From Schlesneria sp. (GTDB taxonomy: Bacteria; Planctomycetota; Planctomycetia; Planctomycetales; Planctomycetaceae): 64,000 bases of DNA. This document shows, one piece after another, positions 27,315-36,281 of this stretch. The stretch lies in contig JAQGHU010000008.1 of assembly GCA_028291515.1 (NCBI GenBank), forward strand, positions 1 through 64,000, given 5' to 3'. The notes beneath the pieces were generated by a model. The model made no database searches. It saw nothing but the letters and a program-made list of their open reading frames with translations, and was not told the DNA's origin. Position 1 is the first letter of the stretch. Every line of letters starts with the position of its first letter. The position numbers and the translations under genes were made by a program.

Positions 27315-30300
27315 CTATTTGTATCCTCCAGGGAACAGCTTATCTTCGTCAGCTTTGCAGCAGTTGCAGCTAACTTTGATTGTTCCGGTATCGGCACTAT
27401 TGAGGCGCGCGTAATTACTGCCAGCATCGCCCTTGGCGGCATCGCGCTGGCCGTAGACATCTAGCTTCGCGTAGAGATCAAATTTCCCGTAGATCAGCAA
27501 TAATGGAACATCGGACGCTTGTGTGGACGTGCTTCCTTGTAGACCCTTCGAAGTGCAGCGTGACCTGCAGCACAGTTCCACAAAGATAATGTCAAGTGGG
27601 TTGCAAGTGAGATATTCGTCCACCGCCGAGAGAGTGTCGTTGAACCCAACTGGGCGCGGCCCCATAATCCAAGGCAGATCTTGCTCCCCGCAGTCACCCA
27701 CTACCTTCAACCTTCCGCTCGCAGGGCACGTCACCTCAGCTTCGGCGCAGATTTTGGAAATACCTCCACAGCCCAAGGTCGACGACGCGGGTACATCTTT
27801 ATTGATCTTGTCAAGAATGTTCACGATTCCGCCTACCGTGACACCGCCACCGCCAGCAGCACCAGCACCACCTGCACCAGCACCACCTGCTCCGGCAGCA
27901 CCAGCACCACCTGCACCAACAGCGATGCCTTGCATTCCGGTTGGATCCGTCTGCGAGGGTACGAACCAGCCAGCGTAAGTGCTTGCGCCATTCGGGTAGA
28001 GAATTGGATCTCGCGTAACGAAAGTGCCAACATTTGAGTCAAACCATCGGTTCCGAAACAGGTACAATTGAATTACGGTATTAAATCGCTGTCCAGTGAA
28101 CAGCACTTCACTTGCAATTGCAGACGCCACACGGACGGTGCCCATTGTTCCATCCAAGAACATTGGCGACCCAAACGGCGAATAGAGGTATCGCTCCTGA
28201 GCAGTTGCAGACGTATCGATCAAAGCGACAACGTTCCAGTTGGCATCTTGGAGTCCGTATAGCCGTTCGTCCAGCGTACCGTCGCCGTTGGTATCCCTGT
28301 CGCGGAGCACAAGGTCGTCAACATATCTCCGTCCCCAGATCTGCTGTAGCTCAGAGGTCGTCGAGTTCGGACTCGTCCCGAGACGTTCCTCGATCGATTG
28401 CCATTCCGACGTATAATAGAGATGTCGCGTTTCCGAAAGTGTTCCGCTAGCGTAGTTCTCCCGTTTCGTTCGGAACGTGCGAGCATCGTAGGCGTTCTGC
28501 TGAACGGTATTGGACGAAGTGGTGTCGACGAGCTTGACCAGCCGACTCCAAGCATCATAGGAGGCCGTATAACTCTTCGTCGGATCGACCGGTTGGGGAA
28601 CGGTCGTGGTATTTCCGGTGGCATCATAGGCGGGAGTGATCCAAGCGGCTCCGATCGAGTTGGTGATGCTACTGATTTCATTGACCTGATTGGCGGTTCG
28701 AGATTGAACTAACGTGGACGATCCACCGGTGGCGGCCTCCCGGAACCCGTACCAATTACTCGTGGGGTCCAGGCTCCAGCACTGCGCAAAGTTCTCGCCC
28801 GTTACGCCGGTATTCGAACCATTCAGCAGCCCGCGCTGCATGTCCTTCAGACGGTGCAGCCCGTCATACGAGTAGAGTTCATCGAAGTTCTTGCCAAGCG
28901 ACTGGGCGACGAGATCGGCTCGCCAGAGTCGGTCACTGGCCCGGTCATAGCCGTACTTCAGGCGCGCTGTATCTGTCGAGTGTCCGTTGTCGTACCAGCG
29001 GCAGTCCTTCACCCGGCCAAACCGGTCCCAACCGCTGTAGATGTCGCCCGTGTCCGGGTCATTTGTCCCGGAAAGATCGACGAGCGTGTACTTGACCTGG
29101 GGCTGCGTATAGTCGACCTCGACATAAGCTCCCAGGCCGACGAACGAGTAGTCCGCGAGATGGGTCGCTGAGATGTCGTTGTCGATGAGACTATTGATCC
29201 GGCTGACCGCGTCATCAATCCCATCTGCGGTCCCGTAGCCATACGTGAGGATGCGGCCATTCGGATATGTCAGCGTGGTGGGACGGGTCGTATTGGCGCT
29301 CCCGTCGGCGTAGCCGTACTGGACCTTGGGACTCGTGCTAGTGTTCACTGCGCCGCCGTGTTCCTGATAGTCGGTGATCAACTGCCTGAACGTGTTGTAA
29401 ACGAATTGGCATTCATTTACGACGCTGCCAGAGGAGGCGCTGGCATTGTTCCAACTGGTGAGCTTGGTCGCCATGCCTCGCACCTCATAGCTGGTCGACA
29501 ACCGCAACACGGCCGTATCGACGCCCGAGCCCGATGTCGTGACTCGGTCATGGGTGGAACGTCCCAGTTCGTCGAACTCATAAACATGGACGCAGCCACG
29601 CTGATCGGTCAGTCCTCGTCGTTGTCCCTGACGATTATACGAATACGACACGACATCGCTACCCCCTGTCGAGTCGGGATAGGTCACCGATCGCAGCAGT
29701 TGACTCGAAGCGATGTCCGAATTGCTGAGCGTCGTTCCATAGGTCCAGGTCGTCGTTTGATCGCCGGTCCGTCCATTCACTGCCACCAGGGTTGCCTGTT
29801 GTCCGTCGGGCGTGAACGTGAATTCCGTAGTCCGGTTGATGTCGTCTGAAGGGGCACAGCTTCCACCCGAAGAACTACTGGATGACGACGAAGAACTGCT
29901 CAACTTATAGTTATCGATCTGCAGGATATTCCTGCCGACGGCATCGTATCCAAACCTCGTTACCATCCCAGCCGGATCGGTGGTGTCGAGAGTGTTTCCT
30001 GCACTGTCAAATGACGTACGGGCGACAAGGACGAAATCTGACGCCACTGGCACGGTATTCGGGCGAGAAAGTGCGGCGCCGCCATTCGTTCCGTAATTTG
30101 CACTCGCTACCATCCTGCCGATGCCATCATGCCAGCTTGCTCCGTAAGTGACTCGCGCCTTCGGAGTTGTGGTTGGATTCTGGAGTTCCCCTTTCTGGGT
30201 ATCTGGCGCATTGTGATACCGCTGCATGGATGTCATCTGGATGGCGTTGTTCGCAGAATCGTAACTGGTTTCGGACTGTTCTAAAATCACGTCATTCGTC

Positions 30301-33300
30301 ACGGTCAGCGCATCGGCGTAGGAGGTCTCAGTAAGATCGTAGCCACTGTAGCGGAACGTCGTCCGCCCCAAGCTATCGAACCTGTTCTTCGTAAACAGGC
30401 TCGATCCAGCTGGCAACGACTTGATGACGTTCCCCGCCGCGTCGTACCACGTGTTATCCGTCAGTCCGTAACCAACTGCGCCGGTCGAGGGGTCGACTCC
30501 ATAGCGAATCGACTGATAAACGCGTCCGAGATCGTCGAACATTGTTTCGCTCCGCGCGATGAGATGACCTACCTCGGCAGTATCGTATCGTTCCGTCTTC
30601 ACGACACGGCTGAGATTGTCATAGTAGACCTTCTGGAAGTAGTCGATCTCGCCATCTGTCGTGACCCTACGGTTGCGGAAATCGTAGGCCAGCGAGGTGA
30701 CGCGTGTTGTCGATGAATCCACATATTGAGTCAATTCGGTCAGATTGCCGTCACCGCCATCGAGACCGTCGTCGTACTCATTGTCTGTAACAATCACCAT
30801 GTTGTTATCAGGATCGACTCCACCACCGGTGGGATCGTTTTCCGTCGCCCCATCATCGTTGGTACCGATATACATCCCGATCACGAGTCCTCGCGGCTCG
30901 TAAACGAGATCCGTGATGGTCCCGCCAGGACTGACAGTCCTGTTTCTTCGTTTCATCACGTCGTAGCCGTAGTCGGTCTCGTCATAGTTCGCTCCTGAGG
31001 TGCCAGCACCCGAAACGGGGATTGTGTGATAAACCCGTTGAGACGCAGCGAGGCAGCAATCGGTGTACTGATTCGTCGCCCAGCGGGTAAAGCTCGTTTG
31101 CGGGAAGGCCTCCGCTCCCCCGCCAGCAGCGGAAATGATCGCTGGCAGGCTCCCTGATGTCGTGTAGGCAGCCGCCTCGATCTGCTCGTTGATGCGACCG
31201 TTGGCGTCCATCTTCGTAATCGAAACCGGATTGATCAGTGTGTAAGTGTAGCTCGGACTGCTTCCCGTTGCGAAACCCTGTCCTGAATACGTGATGTGGT
31301 TGATATCGTCGTAGACTACCCAGGAGGCCGTCCGAATTAGAGTCGCTGTCCCGTTCAGATCGATGGTATGGCTCGGGCCGAGCGTCTGCGTAATTCTCCC
31401 TTGGGAGTCGTGTTCCAGATCGGTCACGAGATCGAGTCCACCCCCAGAAGGCGTCGTCCAGCCGGCCGGGGTATCGGTATAGAGCGACGTATCGACATCC
31501 TGAACCTGCTGAGTCACCGCTCCAGTGGGGATATCATAGCTGATCCTAGTGATGAACCCGCGTTCGTCCATCTTCCACGTCAGATTGCCATAGGAATCGA
31601 AGTATTCGCGATTCGTGTTGGCCACTCCCGATCCATTCTGATCGGTCAGGATGGCCGGCAGCGTGGTGATGTGCTGCTGCACGGCGCAGGTGCCGCTGTA
31701 GAACGAATAGCAGTGACTGGTGACGATGGTCTTGGCGGGATCGGTGTCAGACGGATAGGACGTGGAATTTGCCAACAGCCACACCCCAGACCCGCCCGCC
31801 CCGGCCGAGGACGAAGAACTGGAGGACGAGGAACTTGACCCGCAGCCGCAGTTCGTCCCACACTGACAGTATTCCATCGACTGCTGCAGGATGATCGTTC
31901 CCAATTGTCCCTCCTGAACTCCCCGGCTGGACACAAACCCTGACGCCTCGTGATAGGTATAGACATCGATCAGGCCTTCGTCGTCGCGCAGGTGCTGGAA
32001 CGTGTGCGTTCCACTGTCGTAGCTCATCAGGTCTGCAAGGGTCTCATCATAGCCCGCCACGGCGGATGGACGAGCACGCAGGATCGGTTTTGCCTTCGCA
32101 TCGTATCGCCAGAAGTCGATCCACTGGTTGCTCCCCGAGAGAAACACTTTCAGCATCACCTGACCGGCGTAGTTCGAGTAGACGATGTTCTGATTGCCGT
32201 CCGGCAAGGTTTCGATCGTCTTCGTCTGCCAGTTGTTGTAGCCGTTCGCGAAGGTGCTGGTCGCATACGAAAACTCATAAGTCTGCGAACCGCTCTTGAC
32301 CGTCTCCAGAATCACACGACGCTGGCTGTCATATTCAAAGTAGTAATCCGCATAGAGCGACAGCGTGGCATCCGAAGCGGTCAGCGGGTCATGTCCATCG
32401 GCGACCATCCGATCATAGGCAGAGGCATTGAGCGCGTACTTCAGCAGATCCACGACCGAGCTCGTGCCGCCGCCCGAACTGCTACTGCTGCTGGAGGACG
32501 ATGACGATGAGGACCCCATGAAGTAGTAGCGGTAATAGTCGGTTCCCATATCCTGCCAGGCAGTCCCCGACCAGACGGATTTGGTCGCCGTTTTGAGGTC
32601 GCCTGCACCGCCGTGCGAGTCTCCCGTAGAATAGTAGGCGTAGCTCGCACGAGAGACATCCAGCCAAGCGCCGGCCCCGATCTGCCGCTGGAGTGTCACC
32701 GAGAGCAACAATGGCGTCTGCGAATCAGGATTGTCGTAGGTGTACGCCAGTTGCTCCGTGACGATTCCGGCCGGGGTGGTCGCCGTGCGCTGGACTTGGC
32801 TGATGTTGGAACCATTGGTCGTCCAGTCGGTGACCGTGATCGTGTTCCCCGCCGCATCGACTTGACTCAAGAACTTTCCGGTCACGGCGGAATAGCTCAC
32901 CGTGCTGCCGTCTTCGTTGGTCTGCAGATAGGTCGAGCCCAGATAGCTCATCTGGATCTTGGAACCGTAGGATGCCTGGTAACTGCTGCCACTAAGCGTA
33001 AATGGCATCGTCGTGCCATCGCTGGAGACCAGTCGCACCTTCGGTGCTGCACCGAAAGTGGTGCCGTCGAACGTGAACGATAGCAGCGGCCATTGAGAGA
33101 CTTGCCAACTGTTGCCGAGTCCGAGATTGGTGTTTCGGGCGGGAAGATTCCCGTAAGACCTGGTCATTCCCCAGCCCTGACCGTAGCCGTCAGCTCCCGC
33201 TAAATCGCTGCTGCCGAGCTGAATGCTCCCGTTGCTGTAGCGAACTGGACCATCGCTGACCGGAGTCGCCCCTGCGGCCAGCGCCTGACAGAGCAGACAG

Positions 33301-33380
33301 TTCTCCTCATCATACGGACAGTTGATGTCGTCGGGATCCGGAAAGATAAGCTTCGTAGCGCCGATTGAGACCGAAGCCAT
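27315..33380 (-). CDS. Giant RHS/YD-repeat protein with three poly-Ser linkers and a Cys-rich tip
   Basis: The 2,021-residue protein consists of many YD repeats (for example GYDAVGRN, YDATGNTTTV). It ends its shell with a typical RHS core: RYLYSPFG, then NRWFDSNVGTFVTRDPI. After this boundary come a Gly/Ala-rich linker and a tip of about 170 residues with at least twelve cysteines, which matches no toxin family I know. The N-terminus lacks a signal peptide and has CPYDEENCLLC, a probable metal or disulfide site. Three serine runs of 13, 11 and 11 residues (near residues 295, 520 and 1165) interrupt the shell. An GGAG site precedes the ATG. It follows two Cys-rich genes and glycosylation genes in one operon. 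Confidence 0.85.
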   Translation of the reverse strand: MASVSIGATKLIFPDPDDINCPYDEENCLLCQALAAGATPVSDGPVRYSNGSIQLGSSDLAGADGYGQGWGMTRSYGNLPARNTNLGLGNSWQVSQWPLLSFTFDGTTFGAAPKVRLVSSDGTTMPFTLSGSSYQASYGSKIQMSYLGSTYLQTNEDGSTVSYSAVTGKFLSQVDAAGNTITVTDWTTNGSNISQVQRTATTPAGIVTEQLAYTYDNPDSQTPLLLSVTLQRQIGAGAWLDVSRASYAYYSTGDSHGGAGDLKTATKSVWSGTAWQDMGTDYYRYYFMGSSSSSSSSSSSSSGGGTSSVVDLLKYALNASAYDRMVADGHDPLTASDATLSLYADYYFEYDSQRRVILETVKSGSQTYEFSYATSTFANGYNNWQTKTIETLPDGNQNIVYSNYAGQVMLKVFLSGSNQWIDFWRYDAKAKPILRARPSAVAGYDETLADLMSYDSGTHTFQHLRDDEGLIDVYTYHEASGFVSSRGVQEGQLGTIILQQSMEYCQCGTNCGCGSSSSSSSSSSSAGAGGSGVWLLANSTSYPSDTDPAKTIVTSHCYSFYSGTCAVQQHITTLPAILTDQNGSGVANTNREYFDSYGNLTWKMDERGFITRISYDIPTGAVTQQVQDVDTSLYTDTPAGWTTPSGGGLDLVTDLEHDSQGRITQTLGPSHTIDLNGTATLIRTASWVVYDDINHITYSGQGFATGSSPSYTYTLINPVSITKMDANGRINEQIEAAAYTTSGSLPAIISAAGGGAEAFPQTSFTRWATNQYTDCCLAASQRVYHTIPVSGAGTSGANYDETDYGYDVMKRRNRTVSPGGTITDLVYEPRGLVIGMYIGTNDDGATENDPTGGGVDPDNNMVIVTDNEYDDGLDGGDGNLTELTQYVDSSTTRVTSLAYDFRNRRVTTDGEIDYFQKVYYDNLSRVVKTERYDTAEVGHLIARSETMFDDLGRVYQSIRYGVDPSTGAVGYGLTDNTWYDAAGNVIKSLPAGSSLFTKNRFDSLGRTTFRYSGYDLTETSYADALTVTNDVILEQSETSYDSANNAIQMTSMQRYHNAPDTQKGELQNPTTTPKARVTYGASWHDGIGRMVASANYGTNGGAALSRPNTVPVASDFVLVARTSFDSAGNTLDTTDPAGMVTRFGYDAVGRNILQIDNYKLSSSSSSSSSSSGGSCAPSDDINRTTEFTFTPDGQQATLVAVNGRTGDQTTTWTYGTTLSNSDIASSQLLRSVTYPDSTGGSDVVSYSYNRQGQRRGLTDQRGCVHVYEFDELGRSTHDRVTTSGSGVDTAVLRLSTSYEVRGMATKLTSWNNASASSGSVVNECQFVYNTFRQLITDYQEHGGAVNTSTSPKVQYGYADGSANTTRPTTLTYPNGRILTYGYGTADGIDDAVSRINSLIDNDISATHLADYSFVGLGAYVEVDYTQPQVKYTLVDLSGTNDPDTGDIYSGWDRFGRVKDCRWYDNGHSTDTARLKYGYDRASDRLWRADLVAQSLGKNFDELYSYDGLHRLKDMQRGLLNGSNTGVTGENFAQCWSLDPTSNWYGFREAATGGSSTLVQSRTANQVNEISSITNSIGAAWITPAYDATGNTTTVPQPVDPTKSYTASYDAWSRLVKLVDTTSSNTVQQNAYDARTFRTKRENYASGTLSETRHLYYTSEWQSIEERLGTSPNSTTSELQQIWGRRYVDDLVLRDRDTNGDGTLDERLYGLQDANWNVVALIDTSATAQERYLYSPFGSPMFLDGTMGTVRVASAIASEVLFTGQRFNTVIQLYLFRNRWFDSNVGTFVTRDPILYPNGASTYAGWFVPSQTDPTGMQGIAVGAGGAGAAGAGGAGAGGAGAAGGGGVTVGGIVNILDKINKDVPASSTLGCGGISKICAEAEVTCPASGRLKVVGDCGEQDLPWIMGPRPVGFNDTLSAVDEYLTCNPLDIIFVELCCRSRCTSKGLQGSTSTQASDVPLLLIYGKFDLYAKLDVYGQRDAAKGDAGSNYARLNSADTGTIKVSCNCCKADEDKLFPGGYK
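29868..29900 (-). repeat. Poly-Ser tract 3 of the RHS protein (11 Ser)
   Basis: Eleven Ser codons in a row use AGC, AGT, TCT, TCG, TCA and TCC. The mixture of codons means the run was not made by simple triplet slippage and is kept for the amino acids. Confidence 0.9.
31806..31838 (-). repeat. Poly-Ser tract 2 of the RHS protein (11 Ser)
   Basis: Eleven Ser codons follow a Cys cluster (CQCGTNCGCG). Codons are mixed: TCA, AGT, TCC, TCG, TCT. A short Ala/Gly linker follows. Confidence 0.9.
32475..32513 (-). repeat. Poly-Ser tract 1 of the RHS protein (13 Ser)
   Basis: Thirteen Ser codons, again of mixed type, lie between a YFMG strand and a Gly/Thr linker. The position is at the edge of two YD-repeat blocks, as in the other tracts. 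Confidence 0.9.
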
Positions 33381-33454
33381 GACATACTCCTCAGGAAACT
33401 ATTTAGAGTTCGATGGTGTTCTTGGATTGCGAGGACGAGAGGGGCGAACGATCG

Positions 33455-33892
33455 CTACTCCCACTTACCGAGCGGACATTTTTCGGTCGCCAGCGCGAGT
33501 TTGTTGACGACTTGGTTCGTTGCGATGCAGGCACAGCCGCATTTTGAGCAATGGTTGTTCTGCAGAAATTCACATGTCTGACAGATGGTCAGCCGTGCTT
33601 CAATCTCTTCTTGTGACCGGCGCGGCATCCCGGCGACTGCCCAGCGCGCCATCGCCGAGGCGAAGTTCCAACCGCGAATCAGCAGCGGTGGCAACGGGGG
33701 CGACGGCTCTGCTTCGGGAGCTTGCTCGCACCTCCGGTCCACGGTCTGTTCCAGCGACAGGGGAGCGAGCCCCCACGCGGCGCGATACGCATTGACCGAC
33801 TGAGAACCATTTAAAGGCTTCCCCGGCACTTCGTTCCTGCAGATCGCCCGCTTGTAACCATTAAACTGTTCGCATTCTTCGAAATGATGCAT
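33455..33892 (-). CDS. Small Cys-rich protein with a C-terminal metal-binding-like module
   Basis: The 145-residue protein ends in a module with CQTCEFLQNNHCSKCGCAC and, further on, EKCPLGKW. The cysteine spacing suggests two zinc or iron sites. Similar short modules occur in phage and planctomycete small proteins, and I know of no assigned function. The N-terminus has two more cysteines; the middle is Pro-rich. It lies between a second Cys-rich gene and the RHS gene, with gaps of 63 and 74 bp, so it probably acts on or with the RHS protein. Confidence 0.65.
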   Translation of the reverse strand: MHHFEECEQFNGYKRAICRNEVPGKPLNGSQSVNAYRAAWGLAPLSLEQTVDRRCEQAPEAEPSPPLPPLLIRGWNFASAMARWAVAGMPRRSQEEIEARLTICQTCEFLQNNHCSKCGCACIATNQVVNKLALATEKCPLGKWE

Positions 33893-33955
33893 GGGTCGTA
33901 CCGTCGAGGAGTCCGTAGTTTCGAAGACGAATGCAGCCGAAAATCCGCAAGAGCA

Positions 33956-34681
33956 TTATGCCCTGACCGTGACCGTGACTGCCGATTCCAGTGGCGGCGG
34001 GGGTTGGCAATTGCATTCTGGGATGATGTGCATTTCCATATGCTCGAAGACGGCCTCGAACGGATCGCAGGTCCAACCAAGCGACGCGGGTTTACCCGTG
34101 GGTGAGGGGCTTCCGCTGCAGATGGGATGCATCCCTAGGCCCGTCACGTCGCAAACCATTTGGAACGACCAGACGGCCCCGTCACACGTCGCGATGTCGC
34201 CCATCCATCCGTCGCGGTCGCTGATAAATGTCAGCTGTCCTGTTGATCCAGTCGGGTTACAGTTGGGACAGGGACCAGCGCTGGTGATTTCCGCGGTCAA
34301 CGTTCTCGGGACAACGCAACCGGGGCAACACGGATTGGAAGTTCCGGTCGCACTGACTCGAATCTGCATGCCCGCCGTACTGCAGGTTCCCTTCAATAGC
34401 TCTGAAGTATCGGAGATCGACAGCGGATAAGTTGTCACGACGTCGTTGACGGTGAAAGTGTCTGAGGCGATGACAACAAGTCCTTTATTTTCTGAGGACT
34501 GATCTTGAACCAATTCGACAAGGACTTTGACCTCGCAGGCCGCGTCGGTGGAAAGCGGGATCTGGATGGTCCACGGTCCCTCTTTCGGCTTCCACAGTTC
34601 GGGAATGTTTGCAACCGCGGACAGCGGGGGATCCTGCAGACCGAGATTACTAGGAAGACCTATCGGGATTTCATAAGGCAT
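33956..34681 (-). CDS. Cys-rich beta protein of unknown family in the RHS operon
   Basis: The preferred ATG at 34681 (MPYEIPIGLP) gives 241 residues; a longer frame starts at 34732. The sequence is mainly beta-strands with repeated Thr/Ser and carries NPCCPGC, GPCPNC and PECNC, so metal binding or disulfides are likely. No signal peptide is present. It sits between the hldE gene and the small Cys-rich gene. Position and shared cysteine content suggest a structural partner of the RHS protein. I cannot name a family. Confidence 0.55.
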   Translation of the reverse strand: MPYEIPIGLPSNLGLQDPPLSAVANIPELWKPKEGPWTIQIPLSTDAACEVKVLVELVQDQSSENKGLVVIASDTFTVNDVVTTYPLSISDTSELLKGTCSTAGMQIRVSATGTSNPCCPGCVVPRTLTAEITSAGPCPNCNPTGSTGQLTFISDRDGWMGDIATCDGAVWSFQMVCDVTGLGMHPICSGSPSPTGKPASLGWTCDPFEAVFEHMEMHIIPECNCQPPPPLESAVTVTVRA

Positions 34682-34746
34682 GTCGATTTCCTCGCTGATG
34701 GTCGAGATTCGCAATCTGCTCTGAGCAGTCACGGATGAGTAGTTGC

Positions 34747-36225
34747 TTAAGACGGGAAGACGGGGTTCGCTTGCAAACGTTGCACGATGTTGGTCGTCGA
34801 CAATTCGGGGACACTCGCGGTCCGCGTGACGAGCCCGCCGTAAGCGGCGACGATCTCGGCCCCGACGATGTGACCGGTGGTGCCTCCCTTCACGAGGACC
34901 TCCGGCCGAATCGCTTCCAGTAACCGATGCGGCGTGTCGTCATCGAATACGAGCACATGATCGACACAGCCCAACGCGGCGAGCATACGGGCTCGATCGC
35001 GCTCGCCGATAATCGGACGTTCGGCCCCCTTGAGCCTGTGGACGCTGGCATCGCTGTTGATAGCCACGATGAGTACGTCGCCCAGACGAGCCGCTTCTTC
35101 GAGCAGAGAGACGTGCCCGACATGGAGCAGGTCGAAGCAACCATTCGTGAACACGATCGATCGACCCGCTCGACGATGACGGTCGACATGGACCATCAGT
35201 TCGTCGAGACTGACTGGACCTTGAGAAATCCCCTGGTCACGATCGAGACCTCGGATCAGTTCCGACCTTGTAATCGGCTCGACCCCGAAGCGTTCAACTT
35301 CCAGTCCTGCCGCGGCATTCGCCAACTGGAGACTTTCGATCAACGGCACGTTGGCCGCGAAGCAGAGTCCCAGGATCGCGAGGACCATGTCCCCCGCGCC
35401 GGTGACGTCGCACACTTCGCGCGGTCGACACGGAACGATGCCTTGATCTTCCGAGGTGGCATAGGCGAGCCCATCACAATCGAGCGTCACCACAGCCGCG
35501 TCGAGCTGCAGCTCCTTGCGAAGTTCGCGAGTCACTTGTTCGATCGTCGCCTGGTCACGTAGCGCGAGACCTACGACTAACTCCGCCGCCGACCGGTTCG
35601 GGGTGATCAACGTCGCCCGAGCATAGCGCTGGTAATCCCCGCCGCGACTCGGATCGATCAGGACCGGCTTGCCGAACTCGCGAGCTCGATCGATCACCGC
35701 TCGCAACAGCGTCGGCGTGCATACCCCTTTGGCATAATCGGAGATCAAGACCGCGTCGCATGTCGGAATCGCAGATAGGACCGCATCAATCAATCGCCCC
35801 TCGATCTCTTGTGACAGCGGTGTCCGTGTCTCGCGATCCACCCGCAGGATCTGATGCGGTTGCCGCTGGGCCGCTCGACCGACGAACCGCTGCTTGGTCG
35901 TGGTCTGACGCGAATCGTCCGTCATGACGGCGGTGATTTCTCCAGAAATCACCCCCATCAGGTTCTTCAGAATCCGCCCCTCCGCGTCGTCCCCCACGAC
36001 GCCGGCGAGCACAACCTCCGCCTCTAACCCCTTGAGGAACGAAGCGACATTCGCCGCGCCTCCGGGCCGGACTTCGTCGAGGTTCTCGCGCAGGACGAGC
36101 ACCGGCGCTTCGGGACTGATCCGCTCGGCATCGCCCCAGACATAACGGTCGAGCATCAAATCGCCGACGACCAGCAGTCGGGGATGGCCGAAGTCGATGG
36201 AGCTAGGCTTGGCGCGTACGTTCAT
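34747..36225 (-). CDS. hldE: Bifunctional heptose-7-phosphate kinase / heptose-1-phosphate adenylyltransferase
   Basis: The 492-residue enzyme makes ADP-heptose, the donor for heptosyltransferases. The N-terminal kinase (about 15-330) is of the ribokinase type, with RPGGAANVA and the active-site DVTGAGDMVLA. The C-terminal half (about 360-490) is a cytidylyltransferase-like domain with FTNGCFDLLHVGHVSLL. The ATG at 36225 has GAGGTG upstream. In most bacteria this gene serves lipopolysaccharide synthesis. Here it is 56 bp behind a five-domain glycosyltransferase and ahead of Cys-rich and RHS genes, so the heptose may go to a protein or to an element-specific glycan. Confidence 0.92.
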   Translation of the reverse strand: MNVRAKPSSIDFGHPRLLVVGDLMLDRYVWGDAERISPEAPVLVLRENLDEVRPGGAANVASFLKGLEAEVVLAGVVGDDAEGRILKNLMGVISGEITAVMTDDSRQTTTKQRFVGRAAQRQPHQILRVDRETRTPLSQEIEGRLIDAVLSAIPTCDAVLISDYAKGVCTPTLLRAVIDRAREFGKPVLIDPSRGGDYQRYARATLITPNRSAAELVVGLALRDQATIEQVTRELRKELQLDAAVVTLDCDGLAYATSEDQGIVPCRPREVCDVTGAGDMVLAILGLCFAANVPLIESLQLANAAAGLEVERFGVEPITRSELIRGLDRDQGISQGPVSLDELMVHVDRHRRAGRSIVFTNGCFDLLHVGHVSLLEEAARLGDVLIVAINSDASVHRLKGAERPIIGERDRARMLAALGCVDHVLVFDDDTPHRLLEAIRPEVLVKGGTTGHIVGAEIVAAYGGLVTRTASVPELSTTNIVQRLQANPVFPS

Positions 36226-36281
36226 CGCGAACACCTCAATGGACTTGAGTTGAGACAACAGACGCCGTCGATACGGGAGAA

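Noticed and set aside
29868-32513. Poly-Ser coding runs as simple microsatellites or CRISPR-like repeats
   Set aside because: The codons are mixed and the units are not spaced evenly; they are coding and in frame.
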